64,000 nt of DNA, taken from positions 1 to 64,000 of IMG/VR virus record IMGVR_UViG_3300020185_000037, one strand, 5' to 3'. Source of the stretch: a virus. A program made the translations under genes and the position numbers. Below are positions 37,107 through 46,942 of this stretch, in pieces. Positions within the stretch are counted from its first letter, which is position 1; each line of letters starts with the position of its first letter. Under the pieces are notes generated by a model, which ran no database searches, was not told the origin of the DNA, and worked only from the letters and a program-made list of their open reading frames with translations.

Positions 37107-38315
37107 TTAACCGCCCCCAGTATTTTCACTATCATTACTATCCGACACTAAAATTATTGTACCGTTTTCGCCCTCTTCAAATTCACGGGCTGTTTGAGCC
37201 CATTCTTTATAACCATTCATATAATTACTAAAACTAATAATTAAGTCATGCCATGCAATATCACTATTTTGACCATTAATAGATTCAATATCTTCTGATT
37301 TTCTCTTTAATTGTAACTGCTGCACCACATTTAATGGGAAATCTGTAAATGCAATATCATATCGTTTAGATGCAATTTCCATTACAGCACTACCAGGCTT
37401 TTCAGTACCACCAGCCGGCCATGGTATTATAAACATTTTTTGGTCCGCATAGTATTTTGCACTAAATACAGCTTGTTGTTTCTTTTTAAGTTTAGCTTCA
37501 GATTTTGCAATAGCCTTGTTGTTACTTTCAACAACAGCTGAAGAACCTTTAACTGTGTTTACTAATGACTTCACCGCAGTAATTTGTTTACCAAGCTCTG
37601 TTGACATGTCTATGTTTTTAGTCCAATCAAGTTTATTTTTAAGCTCAGCTGGGTTTAACCCGGCACCTATTTCTTTTATTTTTGATCCGGTAGCTTTAGC
37701 TGCTGCCTTCTTAGCATCAATACTTTTTTTGAAATCCACAACACTACCAGTCATAGTTTCTACTAAATCTAAAATACCAATTTGCTTAAATACATCAATA
37801 AGCTTAATACCTAATAATGCTACAACATCTAATTGTCTTTTAATTTCAGTAATAGCTATAAATAATTTTAATATTATACTTAATGGGTTAGGTGCACCAA
37901 GTCCAATTGTAGTTGGCATTAGTGCTTCAGTTACTTTTTTAATAACATCAGTTGCAACTTCTTTAATTGTTTTTAATAATTTTTTAAAAGCTTCAATTAA
38001 TGTTTTATGTAGACCTTCTAAAAATTGACGACCTTCATTCATATAGTAATCAATAGTCTTTTTCTTTTCAGCGGCAATTAACTCTTTAATTTCAGCCTCT
38101 TTTTCTGACCATGCGTCACCATACTTCTCCTTATACTTATCAGTTAATTCAACCATTATTGATTTAAAACCAACAACTTCATTAGTATAAATCTCAACAA
38201 TAGTTTCATAATCTGGTATTGAAGGTATTAATATCCCTAAATTAACAAATGACTCAAGGCTTTCCTTGATACCATCTAACTCTTTTTCTATTCCAAACTT
38301 TTCCAACTTTTCCAT
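37107..38315 (-). CDS. Unknown virion-region protein, tail truncated by a stop
   Basis: The 402-residue protein is mostly helical: long amphipathic helices from 1-130, a hydrophobic segment (LSIILKLFIAITEIKRQLDVVALLGIKLIDVF) about 145-180, and an A/K-rich coiled coil near 205-275. The C-terminal 100 residues look globular. It lies downstream of the spike-like gene and is probably a baseplate hub or tail-length-related protein. An in-frame extension of 37 codons follows its stop, so the original product may have had 440 residues. Confidence 0.65.
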   Translation of the reverse strand: MEKLEKFGIEKELDGIKESLESFVNLGILIPSIPDYETIVEIYTNEVVGFKSIMVELTDKYKEKYGDAWSEKEAEIKELIAAEKKKTIDYYMNEGRQFLEGLHKTLIEAFKKLLKTIKEVATDVIKKVTEALMPTTIGLGAPNPLSIILKLFIAITEIKRQLDVVALLGIKLIDVFKQIGILDLVETMTGSVVDFKKSIDAKKAAAKATGSKIKEIGAGLNPAELKNKLDWTKNIDMSTELGKQITAVKSLVNTVKGSSAVVESNNKAIAKSEAKLKKKQQAVFSAKYYADQKMFIIPWPAGGTEKPGSAVMEIASKRYDIAFTDFPLNVVQQLQLKRKSEDIESINGQNSDIAWHDLIISFSNYMNGYKEWAQTAREFEEGENGTIILVSDSNDSENTGGG

Positions 38316-38324
38316 AATAAATTA

Positions 38325-38993
38325 TTAAGACTCTTGTTTAATTGAATCAATTGTTTGTTGCATAAGCGACAGGTCAATTACATTTAATGCATTTACGGGC
38401 CCTGCATTGACGTGTGTATGTTCTTTAATAACATTAAGCATATCACGTAACAAGTCTGTAAGTGTTTGGCCCTTTACCGCAGGTTCTGATTCATCTCCAA
38501 ATGAACTAGCAATAAAAATATCATTAGCATATAAATAAATTTTACCATCATTACTAACCCTAATTGCAGGGTCAGCTTCAACACCATTACCCGTTGATAT
38601 AATTAAACCATCTTCTTGTGTATGGTAAATCTTAACACCTTTAGTAGTATCATAAACTAATGAAGTCGTTAACTCTGGTGTACCCGTAACATCTAGCACG
38701 TCAGCTTTAAAGGCACTATCAATTCTTGGTGAGTTTTTATAAACAGGAGTATATACGTCGCCATTATCAAAATAGATTGCTACAACGTCACCAACATTTG
38801 GTACTGACATTGAACCAGTGATTTGATTATTGGCAGGGGTAGCCCACGGTATATCTTCAGTTTCAAGTAAATCAAATTTGCCATAAACTTTAATTCTACA
38901 TCTACCTTTACCATTTGGGTCTTGTACATCTACAACTTCACCTAACCAATGGGAATCCCTTAAATTATCTTTAAAAAGTTCCTTATGTTCCAT
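38325..38993 (-). CDS. 5: Baseplate spike protein, gp5/gpV OB-fold type
   Basis: The 222-residue protein starts with the gp5-type OB domain: WLGEVVDVQDPNGKGRCRIKVYG, then DIPWATPANN and VGDVVAIYFDNGDVYTPVYKN. After about 100 residues follow short beta repeats and a helical end. The lysozyme domain of T4 gp5 is absent, so the spike does not digest peptidoglycan itself. It overlaps the upstream gene by one base and belongs to the central baseplate cluster. Confidence 0.85.
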   Translation of the reverse strand: MEHKELFKDNLRDSHWLGEVVDVQDPNGKGRCRIKVYGKFDLLETEDIPWATPANNQITGSMSVPNVGDVVAIYFDNGDVYTPVYKNSPRIDSAFKADVLDVTGTPELTTSLVYDTTKGVKIYHTQEDGLIISTGNGVEADPAIRVSNDGKIYLYANDIFIASSFGDESEPAVKGQTLTDLLRDMLNVIKEHTHVNAGPVNALNVIDLSLMQQTIDSIKQES

Positions 38994-40150
38994 TATTTAT
39001 TAATGTTGCCTAAATTATTTTTATTTTTAAATAAACTAATTTGTTGAATATCTGGAAATATAGAATTGATCGAACCCTGTTTCAAAGCGGCACCTAAAGT
39101 TGAACCTGGTTCAATACCAAATATATTTGCTTTAGCACTTTTAATTAAACTTTGTACTTCATTTTCTGCAGCATTTAAACCGTCCTTAAATAAATTATTA
39201 GGTATTCTGCTAATACCACCTGCAATATCATCTAATTCACCAACGGCCCTTTGAAAAGCTTGATCAAATATTGAACCATATACATTATTTGGCCTTGTCA
39301 GTTCATTAATAGGATTAAAATTTGTAATACCATCGCTTACAGTTTGTAAAGCATCATCAAGTGCACTTAAACCCCTTTCGCTAAATGTTGGCTTTTTATC
39401 TTCAGTACCAACACCTGGACTACCATCTAGTGTTATGTCAGATATACCATTTAAATAAGTAGCATTAAACTTTATAATATCTTCGTATTTTATTCTGATT
39501 TTAGGTTGTGGGCTTGATGGCTCTGCTGAACTTAATGATGAGAAAGTTTCTTTACCAGACGTAATATCAAATTTACAAGATTTATATTTAAACATAAACA
39601 TTGGTTTTGAATCAGCTGTGATTTCATCGTTTATATTAACTTCTTTACCACTCTTATTATTTTTAACTGTTTGTATATTTCTAACTTCAGAAACAATAAC
39701 ATACATATTGAATCTTTTATAATTTTCTGGAAGAACTTGTGTCCAACCGTCTAGGTTATAAACAGCTTCTCTATACAAATCCATCAAACCTGTAATTGCA
39801 AGATTAATAGATTCATTACATTCTATTTCTAGTTTTTTATCGTCACCACCCCAATATGGTTCTAACATATCAATATCAAAAGCAGTATCTATGCCACTAA
39901 TTGATTTAAAATACCATGGCATTTCTTTATTAATTAATGTTAGTGTACTAATAAACTTTTCTAGTTGAGTAGCTTTAGTTTCTTCCTTATATTGTTCACG
40001 TAGGGATTTAACTGCAACGTCTTTATTAAATAAAGGGCTTAGCATATCAAACTTTAAAGTAAACGTTAAAAACGTAGGGTCTTGATATGGGTTTTTAGCG
40101 GATGTTCTCAACATCCCTTTAGTAAAATTATATCTAGTATTATCTGCCAT
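38993..40150 (-). CDS. Baseplate tube-like protein (putative)
   Basis: The 385-residue protein resembles the tube-initiator type of baseplate protein: N-terminal strand segment DPTFLTFTLKFD, the WTQVLPENYKRFNMYVIVSEVR pair and FMFKYKSCKFDI, as in the T4 gp48/gp54 fold. The C-terminal third is low in structure and rich in N, S and G. Assignment is by pattern and by position between hub-like and spike-like genes. Confidence 0.6.
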   Translation of the reverse strand: MADNTRYNFTKGMLRTSAKNPYQDPTFLTFTLKFDMLSPLFNKDVAVKSLREQYKEETKATQLEKFISTLTLINKEMPWYFKSISGIDTAFDIDMLEPYWGGDDKKLEIECNESINLAITGLMDLYREAVYNLDGWTQVLPENYKRFNMYVIVSEVRNIQTVKNNKSGKEVNINDEITADSKPMFMFKYKSCKFDITSGKETFSSLSSAEPSSPQPKIRIKYEDIIKFNATYLNGISDITLDGSPGVGTEDKKPTFSERGLSALDDALQTVSDGITNFNPINELTRPNNVYGSIFDQAFQRAVGELDDIAGGISRIPNNLFKDGLNAAENEVQSLIKSAKANIFGIEPGSTLGAALKQGSINSIFPDIQQISLFKNKNNLGNINK

Positions 40151-40153
40151 TAT

Positions 40154-40163
40154 TTATATATCA
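40154..40163 (-). promoter_or_regulatory. Late-type promoter element
   Basis: TGATATATAA on the minus strand lies in the 10-base gap before the ATG at 40150. As with gp25, little leader would be left, so use as a promoter is uncertain. Confidence 0.3.
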
Positions 40164-41648
40164 AATATTGTTTAATCTCGCCGGCCATTCCCTACGCCCT
40201 AATTTAAGAGTCTGTGAATAACCTAATTCAGCGTCATACAAATATTTTATACCAAGTATAATATAATGTGCTGATAAGAATTCATCTAGTGTAAATGATG
40301 ATATATCATTTTCATTAACGTCATTTTCATTTTTAGTATCATCGGCTTTAACATCAAAATCACCTTCTCGCTTTTCTTTGTTAATACTTTCAGTAACATC
40401 ACCGTTCACTTCGCCATAATTAAAAATATTTACAGGAACTTTCATATAGCGATATAAAGCCGGATTCATACCCTCAAGATGAACTTCTAAATACATCTTG
40501 TCTAACTCTATTAAATTTTGAATGTTATTAATTGCAGCAAATTTATAATTATCATGAACACTATCGCTTTGAATACCAACATATTTTTGTTTTATATGAG
40601 TATTGTATTCGTCAACTTCAGAATTTCTACGACCCTTCAAAGCTTCTTCATGATCTTTAATATTATCACCAACTAATGATTCAACATCAAATTCAATAAG
40701 GTCTTTGCCAACACTCCCGTCATAATCAAAATATTGCATCTTTCTTTTATAACCATTCTCTAAAGCTATTTTAGTAGAATTATTAATAAGATTATATCTT
40801 TCAATACTAGTGTTACCGCCACTAGCCAAATGATGATTCGTAAGTATTAATTGTGATTCAACTTCACCTGCACCAGTTGTAGGGTCTGTCCCTCTTTCGT
40901 GAAACATTTTATTAGTAATGTATTGGTGTATTTCAATATCTTCAGGTGCATTCATTATTTTTTGAATGTCAACAAAATTAATGTAATAATACGGGTCAAT
41001 CGAATATGTTTGAAATGAGTTATCATCTAAATACGAATGTAATACAGTATTCGAAAGCATTTCAAGTTTAGTTTGGTAAGCACAAAATCTACGCATTGTA
41101 TCTTTAGTTTCGCTTATATTTGTTGCAAGTCCTAATTTTAAATCAGTTGCAACCGCTTTTATATGATCAATTGAAGAACCCTCACCATATGATTTACATT
41201 CATCGGTATACATACCAGGTATTTTAGCAATACCCCTAACATTATAAATTTGACCACCTTCTACTTTTTCAGTTGATGATGTTGGTAGCCCCCTGAATTC
41301 TAAAATAGTAAAGTCCATTCTGATATCTTTATATGTACCAGCTTCGTCCAGTTGTATTCTAATATTTAATAAATCGCCATCTCTTGGAAACCTATCAACT
41401 GTAAAAAAGTTCTGGCTATCAGAAAGCATTGCACTTACTTCTGGATATTTACTATTTAAGTCTAATGTAAATTTTAATATGTCTTTTGGCGCAAATGGAT
41501 AATCATTAACTTTTATGTATGGTTCGGGACCACCACTCATGTCAGAAAAGCCATCACCTGTATGTCTTTCACCAGCACCTGGTAATTTCATCTCGTCTAG
41601 TTTAATGCTAGGTTCGAGTATTGTATATACATGACTATTTAATGCCAT
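40161..41648 (-). CDS. Baseplate hub protein, gp27/gpD-like (putative)
   Basis: The 495-residue protein has a first domain of strands ending with DIRMDFTILEFRG and YNVRGIAKIPGMY, the arrangement of the T4 gp27 or P2 gpD hub, where two tube-like domains form the central ring. A helical region follows (DHIKAVATDLKLGLATNI), and the end (YIILGIKYLYD with QTLKLGRREWP) is another tube-like strand set. It lies one gene from the spike. The hub call rests on pattern. Confidence 0.65.
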   Translation of the reverse strand: MALNSHVYTILEPSIKLDEMKLPGAGERHTGDGFSDMSGGPEPYIKVNDYPFAPKDILKFTLDLNSKYPEVSAMLSDSQNFFTVDRFPRDGDLLNIRIQLDEAGTYKDIRMDFTILEFRGLPTSSTEKVEGGQIYNVRGIAKIPGMYTDECKSYGEGSSIDHIKAVATDLKLGLATNISETKDTMRRFCAYQTKLEMLSNTVLHSYLDDNSFQTYSIDPYYYINFVDIQKIMNAPEDIEIHQYITNKMFHERGTDPTTGAGEVESQLILTNHHLASGGNTSIERYNLINNSTKIALENGYKRKMQYFDYDGSVGKDLIEFDVESLVGDNIKDHEEALKGRRNSEVDEYNTHIKQKYVGIQSDSVHDNYKFAAINNIQNLIELDKMYLEVHLEGMNPALYRYMKVPVNIFNYGEVNGDVTESINKEKREGDFDVKADDTKNENDVNENDISSFTLDEFLSAHYIILGIKYLYDAELGYSQTLKLGRREWPARLNNI

Positions 41649-41650
41649 AA

Positions 41651-42136
41651 TTAAGATTGACTAGGATTTAAATCAGTAATAACACCAGATATATCTTTAT
41701 TAGTTTGACCAGTCTTAAGTCTATTTGGTGGAAGTGCTTCAACTTGTGCGAGTGACTGTAGGAACTCAAAACGCTTCTTATCTTTTTCAGTCATTCTACG
41801 TTGCTTTAAGAACTTTTCTTTTTGAGTTTCATCATTATTCCTTTTAGGTTTAATAAACTTTTTAAATCTTTCCTGATTAACTGGAACATCAATAATGTCA
41901 CCTTTGTTTAAAGAAAATGGATTAGACACACCATTAAATTTTAAAAGCATATCGGTTAATGATTGGTCGCTATAGTACTTAAGAGCTATTAAGTCGGGTC
42001 TACCGACTTGGTCGCTATCAATAACATGTTCAACTATTGTATCAACATCTTGAAGGTCAATAAATAGCATTGTAGGTTCGGTCATTATAACTTTACCGTC
42101 AACTATATTTTTATTATGTAATGATTTAAAATCCAT
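41651..42136 (-). CDS. 53: Baseplate wedge protein gp53-like with LysM
   Basis: The 161-residue protein carries a LysM-like domain at about 42-92: GRPDLIALKYYSDQSLTDML, then LLKFNGVSNPF and LNKGDIIDVP. This is the layout of T4 gp53. The C-terminal half is basic and probably helical. gp53 clamps the wedges together. It shares one base with the gene upstream and lies two bases before the hub gene. Confidence 0.7.
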   Translation of the reverse strand: MDFKSLHNKNIVDGKVIMTEPTMLFIDLQDVDTIVEHVIDSDQVGRPDLIALKYYSDQSLTDMLLKFNGVSNPFSLNKGDIIDVPVNQERFKKFIKPKRNNDETQKEKFLKQRRMTEKDKKRFEFLQSLAQVEALPPNRLKTGQTNKDISGVITDLNPSQS

Positions 42137-43968
42137 TATCCTCCAGTCATTTTTCTATATATGTCAGCCTGTTCTGGGCTATCAGCATTACCGTATGCTG
42201 ATGTATTTGTACTGTTATTAGTGTTAACACCATTTTCAGGTGTTAGATACATTCTTTGTTTTCCACCATTAAACATTCTTTCGATATCAGCTTTATCCCT
42301 TGGTCTAGCCGGTTTAAGTGAAACTTTAACCGTAAGTTCTGTTGGGAAACCTTCATAAGATAGTTCACCACCAAATTGGAAATCAGCCTTATCACAATAT
42401 AGGTTACCAATAACTGCAATAGGGTTTAATGGATTACCAATAGTAACATGGTATTGACCGGTTGGGTCACCTGTTAAAAAAGCATTAAGTGCTTCAGAAC
42501 CCTGTGGTGTTCCGAATAATTTCATAAGACCACCACCAATAAGGTTTTTACCAAGCTTAGAACCAGTAAGACCGTTTTCTTTTATATCATTCAACATATC
42601 CCCGGCAGCACCAGCAATGTCACCAACAATTGAACCTAAGAATTCACCAAAATTACCAGACTTTAATTTACTAAAGTCACCAAACGGCCTAGACATTTTA
42701 CCAGAACCGCCAACATACCTTGATGAACCGCCCCAGAAATTACCATTATTATATGTAAGAACTAACATATTTGATAACATATCTAAGAACGCGATTTTAG
42801 GTGAAACACCCTCAAGCTGTCTTAGGCTATAATGAAATGTAAGTTCCATATCCCCTGTGAAGTTTAAACCAGCGTCACGGATAGATACCTTTTTAATAAC
42901 ATTAATAGGCCCAAAAATGTGATTTGGATAAGTACCTTTAGTTGCATCATATCCATTTTTAGCATTAGCAACACCCTGTGCATCCATACCGTTTGCAGCA
43001 CCAATAGCTGCTGATGCAAAAAAGTTACCGCCAATTGCGCTACCTAAAGCACCACCTTCACCACTACCGCTTCTTTCTTGAATTGCAGATTCAACTTCTT
43101 TCCAACTAGTACTTACATCAAACTTTAATAAATCATTTAGTTTATTACCAGTAGCTTCAGACATCCACGTTACAGCTCTTGCTAAATCAGGCATTGCATT
43201 ATCAACAATAGATTTACCATCAGGTCCTAAAACTTTAGGGTTAATAATATCATCTTCAACCGGCATAGGAAATCTCCTAAGAGTCACCATGAAGTTGTTT
43301 GATATTTTACCGTAATATTTAGCTAATGCAAAATCAGAAAATGAATATTTGTAACCAGGGTGGTCTTTTTCATTTAATGTTTGTATAATTTTTGTAGCTG
43401 TCGGGTTTCTATATTCAATTTTATCTGCGCCGGCAAATAGTGGGCCGTTGTAAGCATCCTTATCTAAATTATCAAGCGGTCCACCCTTGTAGTTCATAAG
43501 TGACCAGTGGTTGAATAAAGAAAATGGAATCTGCTTGGGACCCGGTACTAAAGTACCAGCACTATCAGTACTATTACCACTATTAGCTTTACCTATAGTT
43601 TCTATTGTATAACTTTCAGCATCACCTAAACCAGTATATATTGGGTTAATAGAACCAACAATAGGTTCAACAGATGTTGGGTTTATTGTATTTGTACTTA
43701 CAGATGTAGGCCCCTTAATAGAGGCTTTAATAGCTTTAATTTTTTCGGCAGCTTGACCTTCAACAACTTGACCGGTTAAAGCATCATAAAATCTAGTAAC
43801 ACCACCAGATGATTGATCAATAAGGTTATCAAATTGACTAGTAATATTTTTAGCATCTTTTGAATTTTTAACCGCATCTTGAGAATCCTTAACAAATTCC
43901 TTAGAATCTTCAGTCAATTGACTTATTGAATCTCCAGCATTATCCCACCAGCTCTTTTCTGAACTCAT
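42136..43968 (-). CDS. Baseplate tube cap protein, gp48/gp54-like (putative)
   Basis: The 610-residue protein has an N-terminal helical and low-complexity region, then tube-fold elements: FMVTLRRFPMP, LTFHYSLRQLEG and near the end YHVTIGNPLNPIAVIGNLYC with FPTELTVKVSLKPARPRDK. The Gly/Ala-rich middle (SAIGGNFFASAAIGAANG) is unusual and could be a hydrophobic hairpin. It lies in the central baseplate cluster. A late-type element precedes it. Confidence 0.6.
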   Translation of the reverse strand: MSSEKSWWDNAGDSISQLTEDSKEFVKDSQDAVKNSKDAKNITSQFDNLIDQSSGGVTRFYDALTGQVVEGQAAEKIKAIKASIKGPTSVSTNTINPTSVEPIVGSINPIYTGLGDAESYTIETIGKANSGNSTDSAGTLVPGPKQIPFSLFNHWSLMNYKGGPLDNLDKDAYNGPLFAGADKIEYRNPTATKIIQTLNEKDHPGYKYSFSDFALAKYYGKISNNFMVTLRRFPMPVEDDIINPKVLGPDGKSIVDNAMPDLARAVTWMSEATGNKLNDLLKFDVSTSWKEVESAIQERSGSGEGGALGSAIGGNFFASAAIGAANGMDAQGVANAKNGYDATKGTYPNHIFGPINVIKKVSIRDAGLNFTGDMELTFHYSLRQLEGVSPKIAFLDMLSNMLVLTYNNGNFWGGSSRYVGGSGKMSRPFGDFSKLKSGNFGEFLGSIVGDIAGAAGDMLNDIKENGLTGSKLGKNLIGGGLMKLFGTPQGSEALNAFLTGDPTGQYHVTIGNPLNPIAVIGNLYCDKADFQFGGELSYEGFPTELTVKVSLKPARPRDKADIERMFNGGKQRMYLTPENGVNTNNSTNTSAYGNADSPEQADIYRKMTGG

Positions 43969-43989
43969 CTATTGATATAATTATTTATA

Positions 43990-43999
43990 CTATATATCA
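43990..43999 (-). promoter_or_regulatory. Late-type promoter element
   Basis: TGATATATAG on the minus strand, about 22 bases upstream of the ATG at 43968, overlapping the end of the gene upstream. Confidence 0.4.
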
Positions 44000-44581
44000 G
44001 GCTTTAATATCATCTAAATCATTAAAAGAAGGTCTACTTAATAAATCATCTAGGTATTCTTCAGTAACATCAACTTTGCCCTTTAAGAATTTTTTAAGTG
44101 ATGTTTTAAATTCGTCTTGATTATTAAAGTGATATTTACCTGTTCTGTATTGTGCTCTAGTAGATGCGTCATAGATGTCACGTATGGACTTCTCTATTAT
44201 AAATGATTGGATAGTGTTGTACAACCTAGTGGAGTCACCAAGTGTCTTTGTACACATAACTGAATCAGCAACAAGCATATACTTATCTTTGCTCATATAT
44301 TTTTCAAACTCTTCACGGGTTTGAAATTGACTACGCTTCATTTTAAAATGAAAGTCATGTCCTGAAAAATCTTTCTGGAAGCGCTCCCCAATAAAGTGAC
44401 GTTTAATAAAGTTTAAGTCATCATAAAACTTTATAATCTTTATAAGGTATTGTGGGTTATGTTCGTCCATCTTAACGTCATAGATAAGACCTCGAACTTG
44501 AAATAAAATATTGGGGTTGGATTTTGAAGCGATTAATGCATGACAGTATTCGCCCTTAGGGAATAATCTGTGATGTATCAT
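43997..44581 (-). CDS. Hypothetical protein
   Basis: The product has 194 residues and a mix of helices and strands (QVRGLIYDVKMDEHNPQYL, then KIIKFYDDLNFI). There is no known motif. It overlaps the gene upstream by four bases, suggesting coupling. Placement in the baseplate region could mean an assembly factor, but nothing in the sequence shows it. Confidence 0.65.
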   Translation of the reverse strand: MIHHRLFPKGEYCHALIASKSNPNILFQVRGLIYDVKMDEHNPQYLIKIIKFYDDLNFIKRHFIGERFQKDFSGHDFHFKMKRSQFQTREEFEKYMSKDKYMLVADSVMCTKTLGDSTRLYNTIQSFIIEKSIRDIYDASTRAQYRTGKYHFNNQDEFKTSLKKFLKGKVDVTEEYLDDLLSRPSFNDLDDIKA

Positions 44582-44988
44582 GTGTCGATGAACTTAACCG
44601 AACCGAATTGGCTAAGTACACCTTTTGTTGGAAAGTCAGTTCTATTGATAACCGTTAGATCAATATCAATCTCATGGCTTTCCAATACATTACCAAGTGT
44701 ACTTCTCAATCCTGAAATTGTTTGTTTATTAAGGTTTTTAATTAGATACACAATAACCTTGGGGTGATTTTCAAATTTATCTAATTTAGAATTATACATT
44801 TTTAATTGACTATGAATATGAAGACCGATCAATCTGTCAGACGGTTTTCTGATAGACTTATCAGCCTTCATTAATTTATTAGAAATATCGATGTAATTTA
44901 TTGTATAGCTGGGTGCACCGTAGTTTCTCACATAGCGGTTAAATTCCATTTTACTATTACACCAAATACATTCTATTTTAATATTCAT
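44578..44988 (-). CDS. Hypothetical protein
   Basis: The 136-residue protein starts MNIKIECIWCNSKMEF, with a CxxC pair and no second pair to form a zinc site. The core has LIGLHIHSQLKMY and KVIVYLIKNL strands. It overlaps both neighbours by one to four bases. Not recognised. Confidence 0.62.
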   Translation of the reverse strand: MNIKIECIWCNSKMEFNRYVRNYGAPSYTINYIDISNKLMKADKSIRKPSDRLIGLHIHSQLKMYNSKLDKFENHPKVIVYLIKNLNKQTISGLRSTLGNVLESHEIDIDLTVINRTDFPTKGVLSQFGSVKFIDT

Positions 44989-45314
44989 TACTTAGCGTCA
45001 ACAATCTTTTGAAGGCTATCAATATTATTTTGTAATTCTTTAATAGCTTCAGTTGCCTCTTTTTTAGAAGGTGTATAATTTTCACCCCATTCACTGATAA
45101 TTTTAATTTGTTCAGCTTGTTTGGAATTACCTAAATCTACACCCATGTCTTCAGCAAGTGTCCACAATAATTCAATTTTACTGTCTATTGAATCATGTCT
45201 TTCTAAATCATAAACTGTTTTAGATTCAAACTTTTCACCGGCCCCGTTAATATTATCGTCAACAATAGTTTTGATAATACCATTATCGGCAATTTCAATA
45301 GTAATTACTTGCAT
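44988..45314 (-). CDS. Hypothetical protein
   Basis: The product is 108 residues: an N-terminal beta pair (VITIEIADNGIIKTIV) and a C-terminal helix (KKEATEAIKELQNNIDSLQK). Not recognised. It shares one base with the gene downstream. Confidence 0.62.
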   Translation of the reverse strand: MQVITIEIADNGIIKTIVDDNINGAGEKFESKTVYDLERHDSIDSKIELLWTLAEDMGVDLGNSKQAEQIKIISEWGENYTPSKKEATEAIKELQNNIDSLQKIVDAK

Positions 45315-45326
45315 AGTGTATATACC

Positions 45327-45677
45327 TTATTTCATTTGAGCCGCCTTTTGGTATAAGGCGATGGACTCTTTACGGTCGGCACGATAAGTTTCTTTGTCTT
45401 TAACAATCGTACATCTCCAAGCTTCTAATAATACTTCTACTTTTTCAGCACTGTAGCCATTAGCTTCATGTGATGCTTTAATGCTTGCTTCTTTTTGAGC
45501 AAAGTATTCAGATTGTCTTTTTTCATTAGCCTCTACATTCTGTAAATGTAATTTAGCACCTTCTTTTGCGGTCTTAGCATACCAAAGTTTACCAACTTCA
45601 GTGAACGGACCATACATGTTTTTTACACGTAACATTCCAGCAGATTTTAACTGCCATCTTCTTTGACTTCTGTTCAT
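45327..45677 (-). CDS. Hypothetical helical basic protein
   Basis: The 116-residue protein starts MNRSQRRWQLKSAGML and continues as a charged helix with many lysines, arginines and glutamates. The start is like small head- or tail-associated basic proteins, but I do not recognise a family. Confidence 0.62.
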   Translation of the reverse strand: MNRSQRRWQLKSAGMLRVKNMYGPFTEVGKLWYAKTAKEGAKLHLQNVEANEKRQSEYFAQKEASIKASHEANGYSAEKVEVLLEAWRCTIVKDKETYRADRKESIALYQKAAQMK

Positions 45678-45689
45678 TTTGTATTTAAT

Positions 45690-46244
45690 TTATGAATAAT
45701 ATTCTGATAGAAATTCGGATACATTAGCTGTAATGTATTCCTTTAGTTTATTTATCTCAATTTGTTGAAGGGCCACTTCCATGATTTCTTCATTTAAGTC
45801 CGCATCCTCCATGCCTTCAGACAACATTGCATGTAATTGTGGCGTTGGTATATTGATATTAATTTGAACAGGAACATTAACAACATTCTTTTTGCTCATT
45901 TTCATAATCATTTTACCCATAACCGTCGGTTCTTTTACCGGTTCTTGTTGTGTAACTATGGTGTCTGATGAATTTGTAGCGACTACATTTCCTTCATTTT
46001 GAATAGGACCAGTTTGAATCGGCTTTGTCTCAACATCAATAAAGCCACCTATTTTAGTTGAAGCCGGAACCTCCATTAAAAATTCACTAATTAAAGATGG
46101 ATTAATACGTGTACCGTCTGTAAAGTATAACCAATTAGTATCCGGTTGCTCTTTAGCAACTTGAACAACTTCGGTGGTTCTTTCTGATTTAACCCATTGA
46201 TACTTTTGTAGCTCTTTGTCTTTAGCCATGATTGTTTCTTCCAT
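45690..46244 (-). CDS. Hypothetical protein
   Basis: The product is 184 residues. I place the start at the ATG giving MEETIMAKDKEL, which follows the stop of the gene upstream directly (TAAAATG), rather than 25 codons earlier inside that gene. It has a WLYFTDGTRINPSLISEFLM segment, a flexible T/P/V-rich stretch and an acidic helical end. Not recognised. Confidence 0.62.
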   Translation of the reverse strand: MEETIMAKDKELQKYQWVKSERTTEVVQVAKEQPDTNWLYFTDGTRINPSLISEFLMEVPASTKIGGFIDVETKPIQTGPIQNEGNVVATNSSDTIVTQQEPVKEPTVMGKMIMKMSKKNVVNVPVQININIPTPQLHAMLSEGMEDADLNEEIMEVALQQIEINKLKEYITANVSEFLSEYYS

Positions 46245-46245
46245 T

Positions 46246-46455
46246 TTAGTTTTTGTATTTTGAGGTAATTTTCGAGAAGTCTTGACTATCGTCTTCTTGA
46301 TACGCTGTAATAAATTCATCTAATAATTGCATTGATTTTGAAGGTCCAATATAGGCATCAACTTTAATATTGTTAAGATAAAATAATTTAGGATTTGATT
46401 CTATAGATTCAATAATATCTTCTACAGGTTGCAAATATTTTTTAATGAATGACAT
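46246..46455 (-). CDS. Small hypothetical protein
   Basis: This is a 69-residue protein that overlaps the dCMP deaminase gene by 14 bases. Segment IKVDAYIGPSKSMQLLDEFI is the most structured part. Not recognised. Confidence 0.55.
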   Translation of the reverse strand: MSFIKKYLQPVEDIIESIESNPKLFYLNNIKVDAYIGPSKSMQLLDEFITAYQEDDSQDFSKITSKYKN

Positions 46456-46942
46456 TTGTTTGTATTACTTCAATGTTAGCTTTATTTAATAATTCAAGAC
46501 CACCCATATCTCGGTAGCTTTCGTTGTAATATACTTTAGTAATACCTGATTGAATGATTAATTTTGCACATTCAAAACATGGTGATGTAGTTGTGTATAA
46601 TGTAGCACCATCCGATGACAAAGTTGATTTAGCTAATTTACTCAACGCATTCGATTCAGCATGTAACACCTCAACCTTGGTTACCGTTTTACTACAGCAA
46701 TCTTCCTCACAATCATATCCCTTATCTATTAGGATTTGTAAGTGGTCTGGGTTATCTACATATCTAACCTGTTCTTCTTCACATGTGTTGTCAAAACCAT
46801 GGGGTGTTCCATTGTAACCAAACGAAACAATCTGTTCGTCTTTTACAATGACACATCCAACTTTACGTCGCTCAGCATAACTCAGTTTTGCAATTGAGTA
46901 CGCAATCTCCATGTACACTGATTCAATCTTTAATCTAGGCAT
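46442..46942 (-). CDS. cd: dCMP deaminase
   Basis: The 166-residue enzyme has the zinc site H94-A-E96 and P121-C-F-E-C125, the substrate loop GYNGTPHGF near 42-50, and the N-terminal VGCVIVKD of the family. It converts dCMP to dUMP, the precursor of dTMP, and in T4-like phages is regulated by dCTP and dTTP. A terminator hairpin ends just upstream of its ATG, so it is likely to start a new transcript or depend on readthrough. Confidence 0.93.
   Translation of the reverse strand: MPRLKIESVYMEIAYSIAKLSYAERRKVGCVIVKDEQIVSFGYNGTPHGFDNTCEEEQVRYVDNPDHLQILIDKGYDCEEDCCSKTVTKVEVLHAESNALSKLAKSTLSSDGATLYTTTSPCFECAKLIIQSGITKVYYNESYRDMGGLELLNKANIEVIQTNVIH

Noticed and set aside
37516-38028. Plus-strand ORF of 170 residues
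   Set aside because: Fully inside a well-supported minus-strand gene; hydrophobic low-complexity content typical of a shadow frame.
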